From positions 125,362 to 189,361 of the forward strand of contig BCJJ01000023.1 in assembly GCA_039545355.1 (NCBI GenBank): a stretch of 64,000 bases of DNA, in the 5' to 3' direction. The number at the start of each line of letters is the position of its first letter. Position 1 is the stretch's first letter. The notes beneath the pieces were generated by a model. That model was not told where the DNA came from. It was given only the letters and a program-made list of their open reading frames with translations, and did no database searches. Source of the stretch: Trichosporon coremiiforme (Eukaryota > Basidiomycota > Tremellomycetes > Trichosporonales > Trichosporonaceae). A program made the position numbers and the translations under genes. Below are positions 22,051 to 34,705 of the stretch, piece after piece.

Positions 22051-25000
22051 ATGTTGGCGGCCCTGTATGCCGCCCCCCTGGTTTTTCTTGGCCTCTCCGC
22101 GGGTCTCTCGGCGTGGCGCCGACCGGAACTCCTCGTGCTCACTGGACATGCGCTCCTGTCCCTCGTTGCTGGATGGGTGCACTCGGGGCACTATGGCGGC
22201 CGCACGGGCAACGTACTCCTCGCGCTCGCTTCTACGCCAGCTATTGCGGTGCTGTTGGGGGTTGGGATTATGCGGCCTCGCAAGTCTATGAGTGAGTCCT
22301 AGCTCCTGTGTTTACATTCCTATTCTATCTGCCACCCTCGCCACCTGGAGGGCCCTCTCTGTCCGCTGCCATTGCAGTCCTGGTATTCAGTGGAGGCAGG
22401 TGACACTCCATCACTTCGCCACACTGGCCTCATTCGTCCGCTCGTCCTCGCTCTCGTCTTAGCTAACATCAGATACGTCTTCCAACTCTCTCCGTCCAGC
22501 TCCAATCTATCGGTTTCTCACCTCTCTCCGTCCTCCTTCGCTCCGCGGGTCACTCTTGTCCACCATCCCGCTCATCGCGTTGTCTCTACTTCTCGCGCTC
22601 TTCGCTCCCGTCGCCAGTGTCATGGCACTGAACGCAGTCCTCGTCGCGCTGCACACGAGCGTGTATGCGTACTCTGCCCCTTTGCCCGGGTTCTGGCCCT
22701 TCACCCCCGTCTCATCTCCCGTTCTGCCACAGGAGGAAGAGAATATCAGCAGCGAGAAGAGCCTCAGGGAACGCCAGGTCGAGGACTGGGTCGGCACTTT
22801 TGAAGACACGAGGCAGCAGGTCGTCGATGAGTGGAGTCTGTCTTTCACAACGGCTGCTACGGCCAGTCGCAGGCAGAGCGCCAGCAAGCAGAGCAGCCCG
22901 GCTCGCTTCGCTGCCTGCTTGTATTCGCCAGTCAAGGCGCGACTTATGGGTAGCCAGGACCGCGGCTTCGACGACACGTTCGGGCACACGACCACTGCCA
23001 CTTCGACGTCCGCGTACGAGACGGGCAAGAGCACCGACGCAACATACACGACTGCGAAGAGCAAGGCAAGCAAGACCTCAGAGAACAGCGTCCGGTTCGC
23101 GCGTCCCCTGTCACCCACCCCCAAGGCCGCCCGACTCGGTTTCGACGAGAGCGACATGAGCGTGCCTGCGCCGCTCCGCCTGCCGCCGCTGGCCAAGGTC
23201 GCCTCCGCCCCGTCCCAGGGAAGCAGCCGCAAGCCCTCAACTCCGCCTTGCGCACCCCACGATCCAGTCCACAGCACCGAGAACGGAACCCCGACGTCGT
23301 GGCTGAGCTCCCAGGGCAGTCTAGCATTCTGCACCCGGACTGGAGCTTCAGCTCGTCTGGTTCGGACCCCGCCGCCTTCCTGTCCACGACTGTACCTCGC
23401 ACATCCGTCGACACTCGTCGTTCCATTGACGCCCGCCGCTCGATCGACACCTCGCGCCTGTCGGTCGACGCCCACCGACAGTCCGCCTCGGTCGACCTTC
23501 CCCGCGAACCGCCCTACGCCTTCCTCTCGAAAGACCCTGCGCCGAAGCGCAAGCGCGGCTCGACTCAGACAGCAGCCAGTGTCAGTTTCCACGACTACGT
23601 CAGTGTGCATAGTGCGCACAGTACTTCGCGACAGAAACTCTCCGATGCGCCCGGTACGGTTCGCCGGCTGTCTTGTCCCGCCTCCATCGCCGAGAGTTTC
23701 AACATGAGCGTCGGCGGGAGTATACTTGGTGACTATTCTGCTTCTCCTTCCCAGCCTCTGCCTCGGAGCTTTGAGAGTTTGCGCTCTTTCAGAACGCGTA
23801 CGCAGAGCAAGAGCTCCCATGAGCCCGAGACCGAGCCCGAGACCGAGACTGGGATGCAGTGGGAGTTCGTGCCCGCCGAAGTCTTCAAGGAGAGGGAGAG
23901 CGAGGACGTACCCAGTTTCTTTGTGGATATCGTCGAAGAGAAAGGAGAGGAGCGCTGGAGTCTCGGTTGGCCTGGTGTTCTGGGCTCACTGCTCCTCCTG
24001 GGTCTTTCGTCCCCCGCTCTCCTCGCCGACGGCATCGCGACGCGCGCCCTCCTCCTTGCCTCGTCTTTCATCCCCGCCCTCGTCATCACGACTTCGTCGA
24101 TTCTGTCCTCGCGCCCAGTCGAGATAGACATCGAGGCTGAGCAGAAGCGAGTCAAGTACCACCCCCGCGACCGGAGCATGCGCCCTTCGCACGGAAGGCT
24201 CCTCCGCGCCCGCCCCGAACTCAGCTTTGCGCCGCCCTCTCCCCTCAGGTCAAGGCCGAGGACCATGTCCGCCGCCGCGAGGCTGCGCACGCTCCGCGGC
24301 GGCATCGTGTCCGCCATGGCGCCGGCGATGGGACACTGCGCCAGCGACAGCGTCGGGAGCACGGGCACGCACGACACTCAGGCCAGCACGCGCAGCCAGG
24401 CCGAGGAAGCCGATGGGAGCCACGGCTGGCTCGACGCGCATATCGGTGTTGCTACTGTCGCTACGCGCTCGAGGTCGCCGAGCGTACTCAAGCTCGACTG
24501 GACGGGGATCGTGTCCGCGCCCACGACGCCGGCTCGTAAGGTCATGACGCCGAGGAAGAGTCCGGCCAAGGTCGGCACACCGAAGAACGCCAAGGACAAC
24601 GACCAGGAGGAGGACGAGGAGGACGTGCTCGCTGCTGCGACTGCTATGGCGCCCAGCCCCAGCCGGGTTCAGAGGAGGCGCACGTCCGCCTTCGCTTCGA
24701 GCGGGTGCGATTTCTCCCTTCCCTCCAGCGGGTACGCGCCCAGCCTCCGCGGATCGATTACTGGCGCCGCCGCCGCACAGCGCGCTCTACCCAAGCGCGC
24801 GCCGCTCAACCGCGTCGTGACCTGTCCCGTGTCCAAGCCTTCGGCGCCGCCTCCTCGTCTGCCCAAGTCGTCTGACGCCTCTGGTACCTCTGGCGTCTCG
24901 TCATCCTCCGCCGCGACGTCGGACATGCCGCACACCGCCTCCTCGAGCGATACATTCGGCACCAAAGCCGCCTCAGCCTCAGCTTCCGCAGTGGACTTCA

Positions 25001-26226
25001 CGGCGTTCGACTTCAGCAAGCCGCGCCAGGTCTCTGCCTCCAGCGAGAGGGAGGGGATCGGCCGCGCCGTGCTGGGCTTCAACATCCCGTCTCCGATTAC
25101 GCCTATGCCGCCCGCACCCTCTGTTCCCGCCGCGCCGCTGGCGCTCGCACCGCGGAACATGTCAGCGGAAAAGATCGACCTGTACTCTACGCCTGCGCGC
25201 CGTGCCAAGTCCTCCGAGACTTCCAGCATTCTTCGGAACGCGGAGCTCGCGCGTCTCTTGTTGGCGGAGGGCACGCCAGCCCCGACGAGGCACAAGCGCT
25301 CCTTCTCCGGTTCCTCGGTCCGCTCTCACCCCTATTCTGTCTCGCGCTCGACTCGTTCGTCCCGATCCACTAAGTCCTCGAAGGGAGGCAAAAGTCACAA
25401 GTCCTCTGCATCTTGGGCCAGCATCAAGGCCAGCCTGAAGAGCAGCGTGCCCTCGCCTCTTACGCCCAAGTTCAAGCCGTGTGAGGTCAGACGCCCAAGC
25501 ACGCCGAGCACGATCGCCCGCCTCGAGTCTAGCTTTGACGAGCCCGCGCCTCCGCCCAGGAGTCACCCACACCCCCGCCCCCGCCCCTTCAGCTTCGACT
25601 ACGCCACGCCCTGGGACCATGCCCCTCTCCGCTCTCGTGCTCCACACGCGCGTCCAGTGCCTGACGTCGGGAGCAGCTACGAAGTCTCGTCGCGCGAGAA
25701 CACCCGCACCCACCGGAACCGGGGCCGGTCCAAGTCCGAGGCCGCGTTTGTGAAGCATCTCGACAAGTCGGAGAAGCGCCTGCGGCCCCTCGTTCTCGCC
25801 GAGAGGCACACCAACGCCAACGCCAACGCCAATGAGCCAGTCAAGCGCTCCCTTCGTTTCGGGGGGACGCCGAACATGTCTGGTGTCTCCGGGCTCTCTG
25901 AAGAGGACGAGAACGAAGTGTCGCACTTTGATGTATCGTCGCCCTTGAAGCCGGGGATCAAGGCATTCGTGACGCGGCTCTCTGGAACGCCGGACAAGAA
26001 CAATCGCAACTCGGGCGCATCACAGAGGACGTCCATCTTCGCCCTGGGGAATATCTGGAACTCCTCGAGCGTCAGTGGAGGGAATGGGGGGATCAGTGGG
26101 GGGAACGGGAGTATCGGCGCCGCAATGAACTCGCCAAACGTCCGTGCCGGTCGTGGACGGGATACGAGCCCCGTACGCCGCGCCAGGAGTACTGTGGGCC
26201 CGCAGCCGAAACCGATACGTCTGTAA
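22051..26226 (+). CDS. Large orphan multi-pass membrane protein with disordered Ser/Arg-rich C terminus
   Basis: Exon 1 is 22051-22291 and exon 2 starts at 22473 (intron GTGAGT ... CTAACATCAG), with the frame intact to about 23250. From about 23250 to the TAA at 26224 the obvious coding frame is a different one. No canonical intron explains the switch, which lies somewhere in 23159-23320. Four hydrophobic segments sit in the first ~180 residues (for example VFLGLSAGLSAW and LSLLLALFAPVASVMAL). A further hydrophobic pair lies at about 23960-24110 (LGSLLLLGLSSPALLAD and LLLASSFIPALVITTS). The rest is Ser/Arg/Pro-rich. I recognise no family; an integral membrane protein with a long cytosolic tail is the most that can be said. 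Confidence 0.65.
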
Positions 26227-28113
26227 CCTCTCTCTCTATCTGTGCAATCAGCTGTGTATCCAAGTATTTCTGTGTGTCTGCTTTAATCTCCTGCATTACG
26301 ACCTTGCGTTCGACTCTTACGTCCATGCATGTGTGGTATTACTCGGTATGCGCTGTAGTCAGTGGAGAGTCAGAGTGGTTAGGACAATGAGACACGGGAC
26401 ATTCCGACGTCGGCCCCGATTGTTCAGATGATCAGGTCGCTCGGAGCTTGGTCCGCCAAAAGCTCTCCCGGCGATCCCCGGAAGAGAGAGCGTCACCTGA
26501 TTTCTCTCTGCGACTAAGGCCAGGGTCAAGGAACGAGGTACTCTCTTCCGTCGTCTCGCACATCAATCAGCCTACATGCCTACTTGCGCGCGCCAGCTTC
26601 AGCTCACGTCGCGCACGTTGCACAAAGGCGACGTCTCTGGGGCAACTGGCAACTCGGTATCGCTGACTGTGGCCAGGCACAGCACACTGAAGAGAGAGAA
26701 TGGGGGGGGGGGGGGGGGGGGGCGGTGGGGAACGTGGTCCCGCATCAAGTCAAGACGTCACATTAACTCTCCCCATGCCTCCACTGTCAGGATATACACT
26801 GCAGTGCCAGATCACCTCCAAGCAGAACGGCGCAGAGATAGAGTGGAGAAGGAGGATGAAAGAGGGGGCGAAGGAGGGGTCAGCTTGGCGTCGCGTGGCT
26901 CTGAAGGGACAACACGAGGAAGATCGATGCAGCGTAATGAATTGGAGCGTCCCTTGTGCGTTGTGGAGTGCAGCGAGGTAGTGAGGTGAGGGGCCCTACC
27001 TAACAATGACCTCGGTCATGCCCTCCAGTACTCTGCAGTCGCCAGCGGTCCGACACAGGAACCACACCGCCGTATGCAGATCGCATGCAACAGCGCGACA
27101 GAGCGAAACGGCCGAAACACGTATACGACTCGATGCAGACCGTCATCTATGGCCCCTTTGTGCGTCGTCCCCTGTTCCTCACTACTTCGGTGCAGAGTGA
27201 GCGCGTGGCTCACCGATCCAACCTTCGCCTCCTCCTCCGCCAGTGCAGCAGAGGGACCAAAGGGGAGGTGTTGGGGCTCGCGGCTTGCGAACACAATCGA
27301 ATTGACGTCACCCAACCAGCCGGTTCCAGTATCCGCCCCCCCGGTCCCCCCCGAGTTGTCCAATCGAGACGATAGACGGGCTCGCTGTGTTTGTGTCTGC
27401 GTAGACGTGCAAATTCTGCGAGCACCAGTAGGCAAGCGGAGCAGAGTAGGGAGCGGAGAGAAGAGAAGAGAAGAGAGGCGCACCACATGCTCGCAACGCT
27501 CGCTGAGATGCATCGCTAGCGAAACTGGCTCTGACAAACCTATGAACCTAGGAAAACAGCGCGATGATGCAGCATGCACCGCGTCGCAGTGCGCACCCTT
27601 GCGCACCAGAGCTTATCCCCTTGCGCTTCGATCAACTTGACTACCCCAAGCCCCCCAAGCCAAGCCAGACTCAGATGGGGGTGGGCAGTCGCTTCCAACA
27701 AACGCACAATCCGGGATCGGCACCGCGTCGTATCGACGTAGCGACATTATCATGTGATATGCATCTGCAATCTATGAGAATTAGGATGTGCCATCGCACT
27801 ACTGCACTGCCCACTGCGGCCGAGATGTTTGGGTCATGTTATTCGCCGTCACAACTAGAAACGCTGCCCGTGCGAATTATAGAATGCATAAAATGCGGCA
27901 ATGCGATGGAAGAGGGTAAGGGGTTGAAAAGGGTAGTAGGGTAGAGGAGGCAGAAGGGGCGCGTACCCGCAGGACGGCGCCGGTGGTGGGGGAGGGGGTG
28001 AGTGGCGCGGCGCCGAGTACATTTGAGCTGCTCGGCGCCGTCACCGCACGAGCGAGAGGGGAACTCGCAGTCTACCTTTCGTTCGAATGTCTACTAGTTT
28101 GAGGTGAAACTGC
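26227..28113. other. Intergenic spacer with a 21-nt G homopolymer
   Basis: Nothing gene-like. It contains the 3' flank of the membrane-protein gene, a run of 21 G at 26702-26722 and the 3' flank of the minus-strand MARVEL gene. Confidence 0.55.
26702..26722. repeat. Poly-G tract, 21 nt
   Basis: An uninterrupted run of 21 G on the plus strand. Such runs are prone to length error in sequencing and assembly and can form G-quadruplex. Confidence 0.9.
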
Positions 28114-29122
28114 TTAGTGGGCGGCAGCAGCCTCGGTCTCGGCCTTCTCGACGTCGGTGGTCTCCGGCGCCTGGTAGGGGGCGTAGACGGAGTCGCGCTT
28201 CGAGACGCACGAGAACTTGTCAGAGATGGCCCAGAAGAAGCCGATCGTGTTGAGGCCGAACAGGGCCCACGAAAGACCAACAATGGCCTGGATGCGGGAA
28301 CAGTCCGAGGCGAAACGGCGCCAGGGCTCAGAGAAGTGGTCAGCGCCGTGCTTGCACTGGAGACCGTGGCCGAAGGGCGTAGCGGTGAGGATACCAGCAA
28401 CGACACCGAAGAAGACGCCGCCAGAGACGAACATGAACATCATGATCTTGTGGCCGAGGGTCCAGTGGAAGAGGGCGAAGATGAGGTAGAAGATGGTGGC
28501 GAAGAGGCTGCGCACGTTAGCGGCTTGTTCGTTCTGAGGTGGCGCATCGCTCAAGCAAGCTTAGCGAATCTCGGTAGCGGCTGGCGTCGAAAGTTGTCGC
28601 AGCCGAGGGACCATGCACAGCGGTGGCGGCGAGCGCCCGGGTTGCGTCGGCTGGCGTTCTGATGGTGGCTTTTCCAAGCCAAAGCCAAAGCCGCGGAAAC
28701 CTGAGCTTTCGCCCTGCACGGACATTGGCTTGATCCGACTGGCTGACTGGCTGACAGCCAGCCGGAGTGGCAGTTTCCGCGCAAACAAGTTTCGCTGCTG
28801 CTTGCTCGCTTGCTGCGATGAAAGAAGCATAGACTTACCCAAGACCGATAGCGTGGTAGTACATCAGAGTAGGGTAACGCGTGTTGAGGTTGCCGTACTT
28901 CTGGAGCTGCTCAGAGATGAGACCGAGCATGGTGATGTCGACACAGGCGTAGAAGACGAAGAAGAAGAAGATCATCTTCTGGCGTCCGGTGAAGAGCATC
29001 TGACCGAGCTTGCTCTTGGGGAGAACCTTCTCTGTTGCAGGTCAGCTACCATTCTGGCTGCCGCGTTTGTTCGTTGTTTCCGACTCACCCTTCTTCTCCT
29101 TGTTACGACCGAGGCAACCCAT
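28114..29122 (-). CDS. MARVEL-type four-helix membrane protein
   Basis: Exons 29122-29089, 29031-28839 and 28507-28114 give 206 residues. Introns end in CTGACCTGCAACAG and CTAACGTGCGCAG. The N terminus MGCLGRNKEKK is basic. Four hydrophobic segments follow: MIFFFFVFYACVDITMLGLI, IGLGLFATIFYLIFALFHW, IMMFMFVSGGVFFGVVAGIL and IVGLSWALFGLNTIGFFWAI. The arrangement, including ATPFGHGLQC after helix 3 and a short Glu/Ala-rich cytosolic tail, fits MARVEL-domain proteins such as fungal Nce102-like membrane-organising proteins. The second intron (331 nt) is several times longer than the window average. Gly2 after the initiator Met and Cys3 could allow lipid modification, but this is speculative. Confidence 0.75.
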
Positions 29123-32100
29123 TTTGATCGATTGCGGTTTGGGGGGAGGGGTAGGATTAAAGAGGTGTTGAGGGGATAGGTAAGGGGGTACGAGTTATAA
29201 GTGTAAGGATGGACAAGAAGCAGTTAACAGTGAAGAGATAAAGTGGGAGAGAGGGGGAGGGCGGGATGGGTGGTGGTAGGGAGGATGGGAGGTTAAAAGA
29301 GGTAAGAGATGAGGTAAGGGGGGATGAGAATTATACCAGAGTGGAGCGAGCGAGGCAGGCTGCCCAGGCGGAGGGTGTGTAGCTTTATGTGTCATGGCGT
29401 ATTCTGGCGGGCGGCCCGAGGTCCTCTGCTGTCGACCGTGTGTGTTCCCTGGGTGACCCCTTGTTAGGCTTTTTTGACGAGGCACTGAGCAGAGCGGGTC
29501 AGCGGGTCAGCGAGTCCAGCGGACGGGGGTACGGGGGTACGGGGTCGGAGGCGGGGGCATTACTGGACCGTCGATGCTCGGGTCTGTCTCGTACGTGCAG
29601 CAGAATCGGGCTCCAGCCCCCGCGGACGCAACGGGATTCTGGCAGCTGATTCTGGCAGCTGCACCAGCGCAGAGACAGTCTGCTTGGTGAGCTCGATTTG
29701 AGGTCCCTAGTTCAGGGTAAGAACGAAACATCCAAGGCTTCGTCTTCGTCCGTCCTCAGGCGTTGTTCCCGGCCGCACTGATGAACTCAGGGTCACGCCT
29801 TCGGACCGTACCAGGGGTTGCGCCCAGAGCCATGTCATCACTTGACATGAACCAGGCAGGGGGCTGACTGGAAGCGTAACTGCGAGGTTGCAGGCGCACG
29901 ACCCCAAGGCACACTGGACCACTCGACCGCCAGGTCCACATGACAGGAGCTGCAAAGGTTCGGGCGCGGCGGAGATGCGTCATCGGCTCGCTGTCATTTG
30001 CTGCTGTTGAAAAATTGACTACAGCCAACTGTCCTAATCAGTCTATTTTCATTCATGCTTAGTCGAGTGTGCGTCTGTGCTCGCTTGCAGACGGAGCTGG
30101 CCGCGTGTGCTCGCTACGATGTGATGGACGAGTGCGCAGTGTATGCAACGATCAGTGTAGCGTGCAGCTGAATTGTGCCGAGTCGGGTTTGGCTAACATG
30201 TTGCCGAGGTCTGGGAAAATGTGCGTAGCGACGGAGCGTCTGCGCCTTTGTCATGTCTGGGGGAGCGGACGCGTGAACGTGCCGGGTGTACGGGTGCGTT
30301 TCTGATCTCGTGACTGTCAGCGGCTTGCATAGAGTTTGTCACGGCCACCGCAAGCTAGCGCAAGTCGCGATTCTGTTCCACGCACGCAAACGGCTGCAGC
30401 ACAAACGACCGCGAGACCGAGCGAAGCGAGCACACTCGAACGGACAGATAAGATGATTGGGCCAATGACGTATCTCAGGGCTAACACTCCGAGGCGCAGA
30501 ATCTCCATATAGGGTAACGGTGCAAAGAGGCTGAAGAGCCAGCAGAGCCAGCGTCAGGGCGCGTTCAGGGCGCTCCAGGGGCGCCTTGGCAAGTGATATT
30601 CCTCAGTCTTCCAACTCGAGCCGCTAAGCGGGTCAAGCGCGGCCGCGGGCTATTGCTGCTTGATGCTCTCGTGTTTGTGTCAAGAGAGAAAGAGAGACCA
30701 CGCAATACGCTGCATTCCTCGCTCAACGTTTGTCCTTAGCAACGCCGTTTGCGGTCTGGCCAGCACGCCTTACTCTCGCGGCGATAACACGAATGTCTTG
30801 CAAGCGAATCCTTATCTATCCTGTCACTTTTTTTCACGATCCCGAAGCTGCGAACATTGATCTAGGCTGACTTGAGACAAGAGCGTCTCGGCGCTCGGCT
30901 CGGCAGGCGTCCAGTGCACAGTCTCGCTCATGTTCGAGATTGGTCAGCTAGATCCGTGCCCCGTCCTGTGGTCCGAGTACATGACGGCGGCCACGGTGGC
31001 CCTTGTTTGAGCACGAGCACTCGGAAATTTCGATTTCTGAGTAATCCTGGCTTCAGGAAGTTGCACAAACAAACAGGGCAAGGCGCAAAGATGAGGGTAC
31101 TGGGCTTGCCCATGCTCAGGTTTGTATAGATTGGCTGGCGTCCTCCGAAAAAAAGAGACCTGGCAGCGGCGTCGTCCCTGCCTCAGCCTGAAGACGCCGG
31201 CAGCCCTGCCGAGGTGCTGGGCCATCTGGGCGCTCATTGGCAACCCCCATGCGGATTGCCGCAGCGAGCCGCCTCGATCCGCTGGAACGGGTCAGGACTT
31301 CCTGCCCCCAGCGCCCCATGCGACGAACCGACGAACCGCTCGCTCAAGCCAGTCTGAGTGGTCAGGACGCAGCGCGGCACGTGTCGCGCTAGCTCTGCTG
31401 GGCTGACAGATGCCGGATGAGGGCATGAGGGAGCGACACGGCGTCCGATCACCCAGTAGCCTGATACGTAGTGCGCGTTTACGCCAAATCCGGGATCTCC
31501 GGGACATCGGAGAGTGGCAAGGGATACGCTCCCTGCGAAATTTCCCTACCAAGAAAGCAACACCGGCGCATGCATTTCCTATCCTCTCCCCCCTCAAGAC
31601 ATAAGCATGCCTAAGAAGATGCTAAGCCCGGTGCACATCCGGCGCTAGGCGCTGGAGTTGTCGGTCGCACAATGGGGATCTCGCGTACGCACTGAGCCCT
31701 CGGTATGGGTGAGCTTGGCAGTCTTCGAGCCGAGTGACGTCTGGTGGCTCCAGCCAAGAGAATCCCTCACCGGCCCACCTCTTCATTGGGGGCGCGAGGG
31801 CCGTCGCGCCCTCGCGTTCCGGGCTAACTGGCCATAGATCTCATAAAGTCTCGTACTCTGTTTCCTACAGTTGGCGCCTGTCGCAATCCTGGCGATTCCT
31901 GGCCGCAAGATTTCTGGAAGCGGCAATCTGACCCAGAGTCCGACGTGACCGCGAATTGGCCACTCAGAAACACAGCGACGCGACTGATTTTACTTCTCCA
32001 TGCGGACGTAGCCTTCTGTCCGCGCCCGTACGCCGCTCCCTCGGCCGCGCACCCCCGCGACCTCCGGTGACTCACCCTGAACCACACAAACGGTCCAATT

Positions 32101-32937
32101 ACAAAAATAACCCAGTTCCCCCGACTCCTTCGCTTCCAGCCATCGCCGCCGTTATCTCCACTTCCCTTCCTCGAGCATGCATGTGCTCGTGCATGCATGC
32201 GTAGATGCTGCATAGGAGGGAGGAAGATGTAGTGGAGTTAGGAAGCATCTCCGCACGTGCTTGATTCGCCGACAGATATGAGCGCTGCGCAGAAGCCATC
32301 TGTTCGTGTCGACGTCTGCCCGCGCCATCAAAGAGATGGCCCATGTAGCTCCGCGCATGCCGCGCAGTTCACCGCGCAGAAGGGCGTCGGATTTGACACC
32401 GATCAACAGCTCATCACAAGTTCGAGATCGACGTTGCTTCTCCACGGTCTAGAGTGACTGACGCAAACGCAGGTTTTGCATTCTGCTCACCGCAGCTTGT
32501 CTGGTTTCCCCATGTCCATACACGGCTCGGCCAGCCACATGTCTATCCGGTTTTCCATTCCCAGCGATGCTCTGATGCTCCTCGACTCACTGCTGACTGC
32601 CGCGCGGGCGTCGAGCGGACTGACTTACAGAGTCGTTGGGACCGCCTTCGGTGACTGATCTCTGTTTTACCGCCGCCCTCGCATCGCCATCGTCCTTTGT
32701 CTTTCTCTTCCAGCGGTGTCCCCTGCCGACTCTCTCCCTGCCTGCCAGGAAGGCCGTAGCAACTGCAGGAAACTGGAGAAGTGACATCTGCATATTCTGG
32801 TTGCTATATGGTTTGCTCCGGGTATCTACAGTCGTGTTTCTTGTCTTCATTGGGTATATCTGATCTTCTGGCCGGGTATTACTGTCACTGACGCCTCATT
32901 AACGTCCGCGCGACCTGCGCGCAGCGTACAAGGGCAG

Positions 32938-33090
32938 CTAACTTGAGTTACGGTCAAGAGTCACCTTCAGCTCGTCCAGTTGCGCCAGAAGCTGGGACAG
33001 GTCCGTCTCCGGCGTCTCGGGCGTCGGGGGCTGCGGCTCCTGCAGCACTATGCTGAGGCCTGCGGCTATGCAGAGTGTGATCTGGTCCAT
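32938..33090 (-). CDS. Possible 50-residue micro-protein
   Basis: ATG at 33090 in strong context (ACAATGG) opens 50 codons ending in TAG at 32938. Composition is gene-like: most codons end in G or C, unlike the surrounding sequence. The peptide starts MDQITLCIAAGLSIVLQ, continues with a Pro/Thr/Glu stretch (PQPPTPETPE) and ends in an amphipathic Leu-rich helix (LSQLLAQLDELK). An AAG|GTGACT donor-like site at about 32965 could splice it further. There is no C-terminal CaaX box, so it is not a standard pheromone precursor. No family is recognised; it may be one exon of a longer gene. Confidence 0.35.
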   Translation of the reverse strand: MDQITLCIAAGLSIVLQEPQPPTPETPETDLSQLLAQLDELKVTLDRNSS

Positions 33091-34556
33091 TGTCGTTACC
33101 TTAGTGTGAGGTTCGACAACTGATGGGAAGGTGTGGAAGTCTCAATGGGAGCTGGCTGAGCTTCGGTAAGCTGCTGATCGAACCGAAAGGGTCGAGTGAT
33201 GTCTGTCAACGATAAAGAGGTACCGACACTTTCGAGCTGAGTTTGCTGTATAAGACCTTGAGATGGTATTCAACAGGCGATGTTGATCGGGTGAAGGATT
33301 GCAGATGCTGGTGGCAGCGTGGTGGACTGCTGTGAAGGCTCGGTACCGAAGCTGTGTCTTCGCCTGTTGAGTCGAAGAACTGATGAACAAGCTCGCACGT
33401 CTATTCAAGAGAGACCTTCAGATTCTCGTTGGGATATGCCTGCCTGTCTGTTTGTCTAGACAGCACGTATGCTTATAGCAGGCTGGTGACTTCAATGGCT
33501 GGAAGCTGTTGCCGCTAGTTCGCCACTTTCGGCAGTTGGCCGTGCTTTGCCGCTGCTGAGCCGTCGATCAACCGCTGTGCTGGTTTGTGCCTTGGCTGTT
33601 CTGGACCGTTTGCTAGACGGTAGGCAGTGGTTGGGCGGTATGTGGTGTGTACTGTGTATGCCGCCTGTGAGGCGATCGGTGGCGTGTCTGCCTTGGTGTG
33701 GATGTTGTTCGTTGTGAACTTGGTGGCGCGCCGTTTCCCGCTTGCGTGACGGAGTGCTTGGCAGGAGGATATCTGCGAGTACTAGCGCAGTCGACCGGTG
33801 ATGAGCTGGAAGGTGCCGAAGTTGGCTGTTGGTGTCTGCTTCAGCCTGGAGAGGCTGTTGTTGTCGAACTCGTTGAGGTTGCTGGGTGACGAGGTTAAGG
33901 TTTGCAGCAGTTTTATATCTTCAGCTGCGCTCCTCTTGATGAACAGCGCCCGGCTAGACACTGGTGGCGTCGGTGGTGTTCCGTTGGAGACATGAGCGAG
34001 TGTCAGCTCAGTGAAACGCATGGTACGAGCCCGTGCGAGCCAGTACCGCAAGTGGTACGATCTGCGACAGTGCGTCGGTGTGCGCCGGTGGGTGGCCGGG
34101 TGTGCGATACACGCCTCAGACATCGAACACCGCATGCCTGTCGATGTCCTGGACAACACGGTGAGTGGTGAGTGGCAAAGCCGGGCCCTCCAGTGAGGGG
34201 CCATAGAAAGTGAGTCGGACTCGCGATGATGTCGAGATGAACGCCGAAGCCCGTGTTTCCGACGGTATCAGCCAGCAACCTGCGACGCGTGTGAGACGCA
34301 TGCTGCGTCTTCCTGAGGCCGTGTGCTGCGTCTATCCCGATATCGTCCCAGGGCTTTGGAGTGCTGTCGTCGCAGCCCGAGAGATACAGTGGTGAGTGCA
34401 GTGGCCTGTTGTTGCATTGGACCCTTGGACCCCGGACATCCCAGACACGAGGATGGTCTGATGATGTTGAACTCCGAGCCCAGACGTTTGGAAGCTCCCT
34501 GTGCCCACTTCGGTGCGTGCTTGGGTAGGCTGTTTGACTTGGGATCTTTAATGAAG

Positions 34557-34705
34557 GGCTGATTCCAGTGGTGGTGCGGGGTTGAGCGGGTGTCAAGCTG
34601 GGGTTAGCGGGGTCGAATTAAGGGAGCATTGTGAGTTGCTGTTAGAAGGCTGATTCCAGTGCTTGATGGCGGCCAGTAGAGGAGATTATGGGGTCGATTA
34701 AGGGA
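34557..34705. repeat. Imperfect direct duplication
   Basis: The words GGCTGATTCCAGTG (34557 and 34648) and GGGGTCGA(A)TTAAGGGA (34609 and 34690) recur in the same order, suggesting a diverged tandem duplication of about 90 bp with a shortened second copy. Confidence 0.7.

Noticed and set aside
22507..23820. 437-codon minus-strand ORF opposite the orphan membrane protein
   Set aside because: No motif; explained by codon bias of the opposite strand, which carries transmembrane segments.
32938..33090. Mating-pheromone precursor for the micro-ORF
   Set aside because: The MD- start and Pro/Thr run are reminiscent, but there is no C-terminal CaaX box in either the spliced or the unspliced reading.
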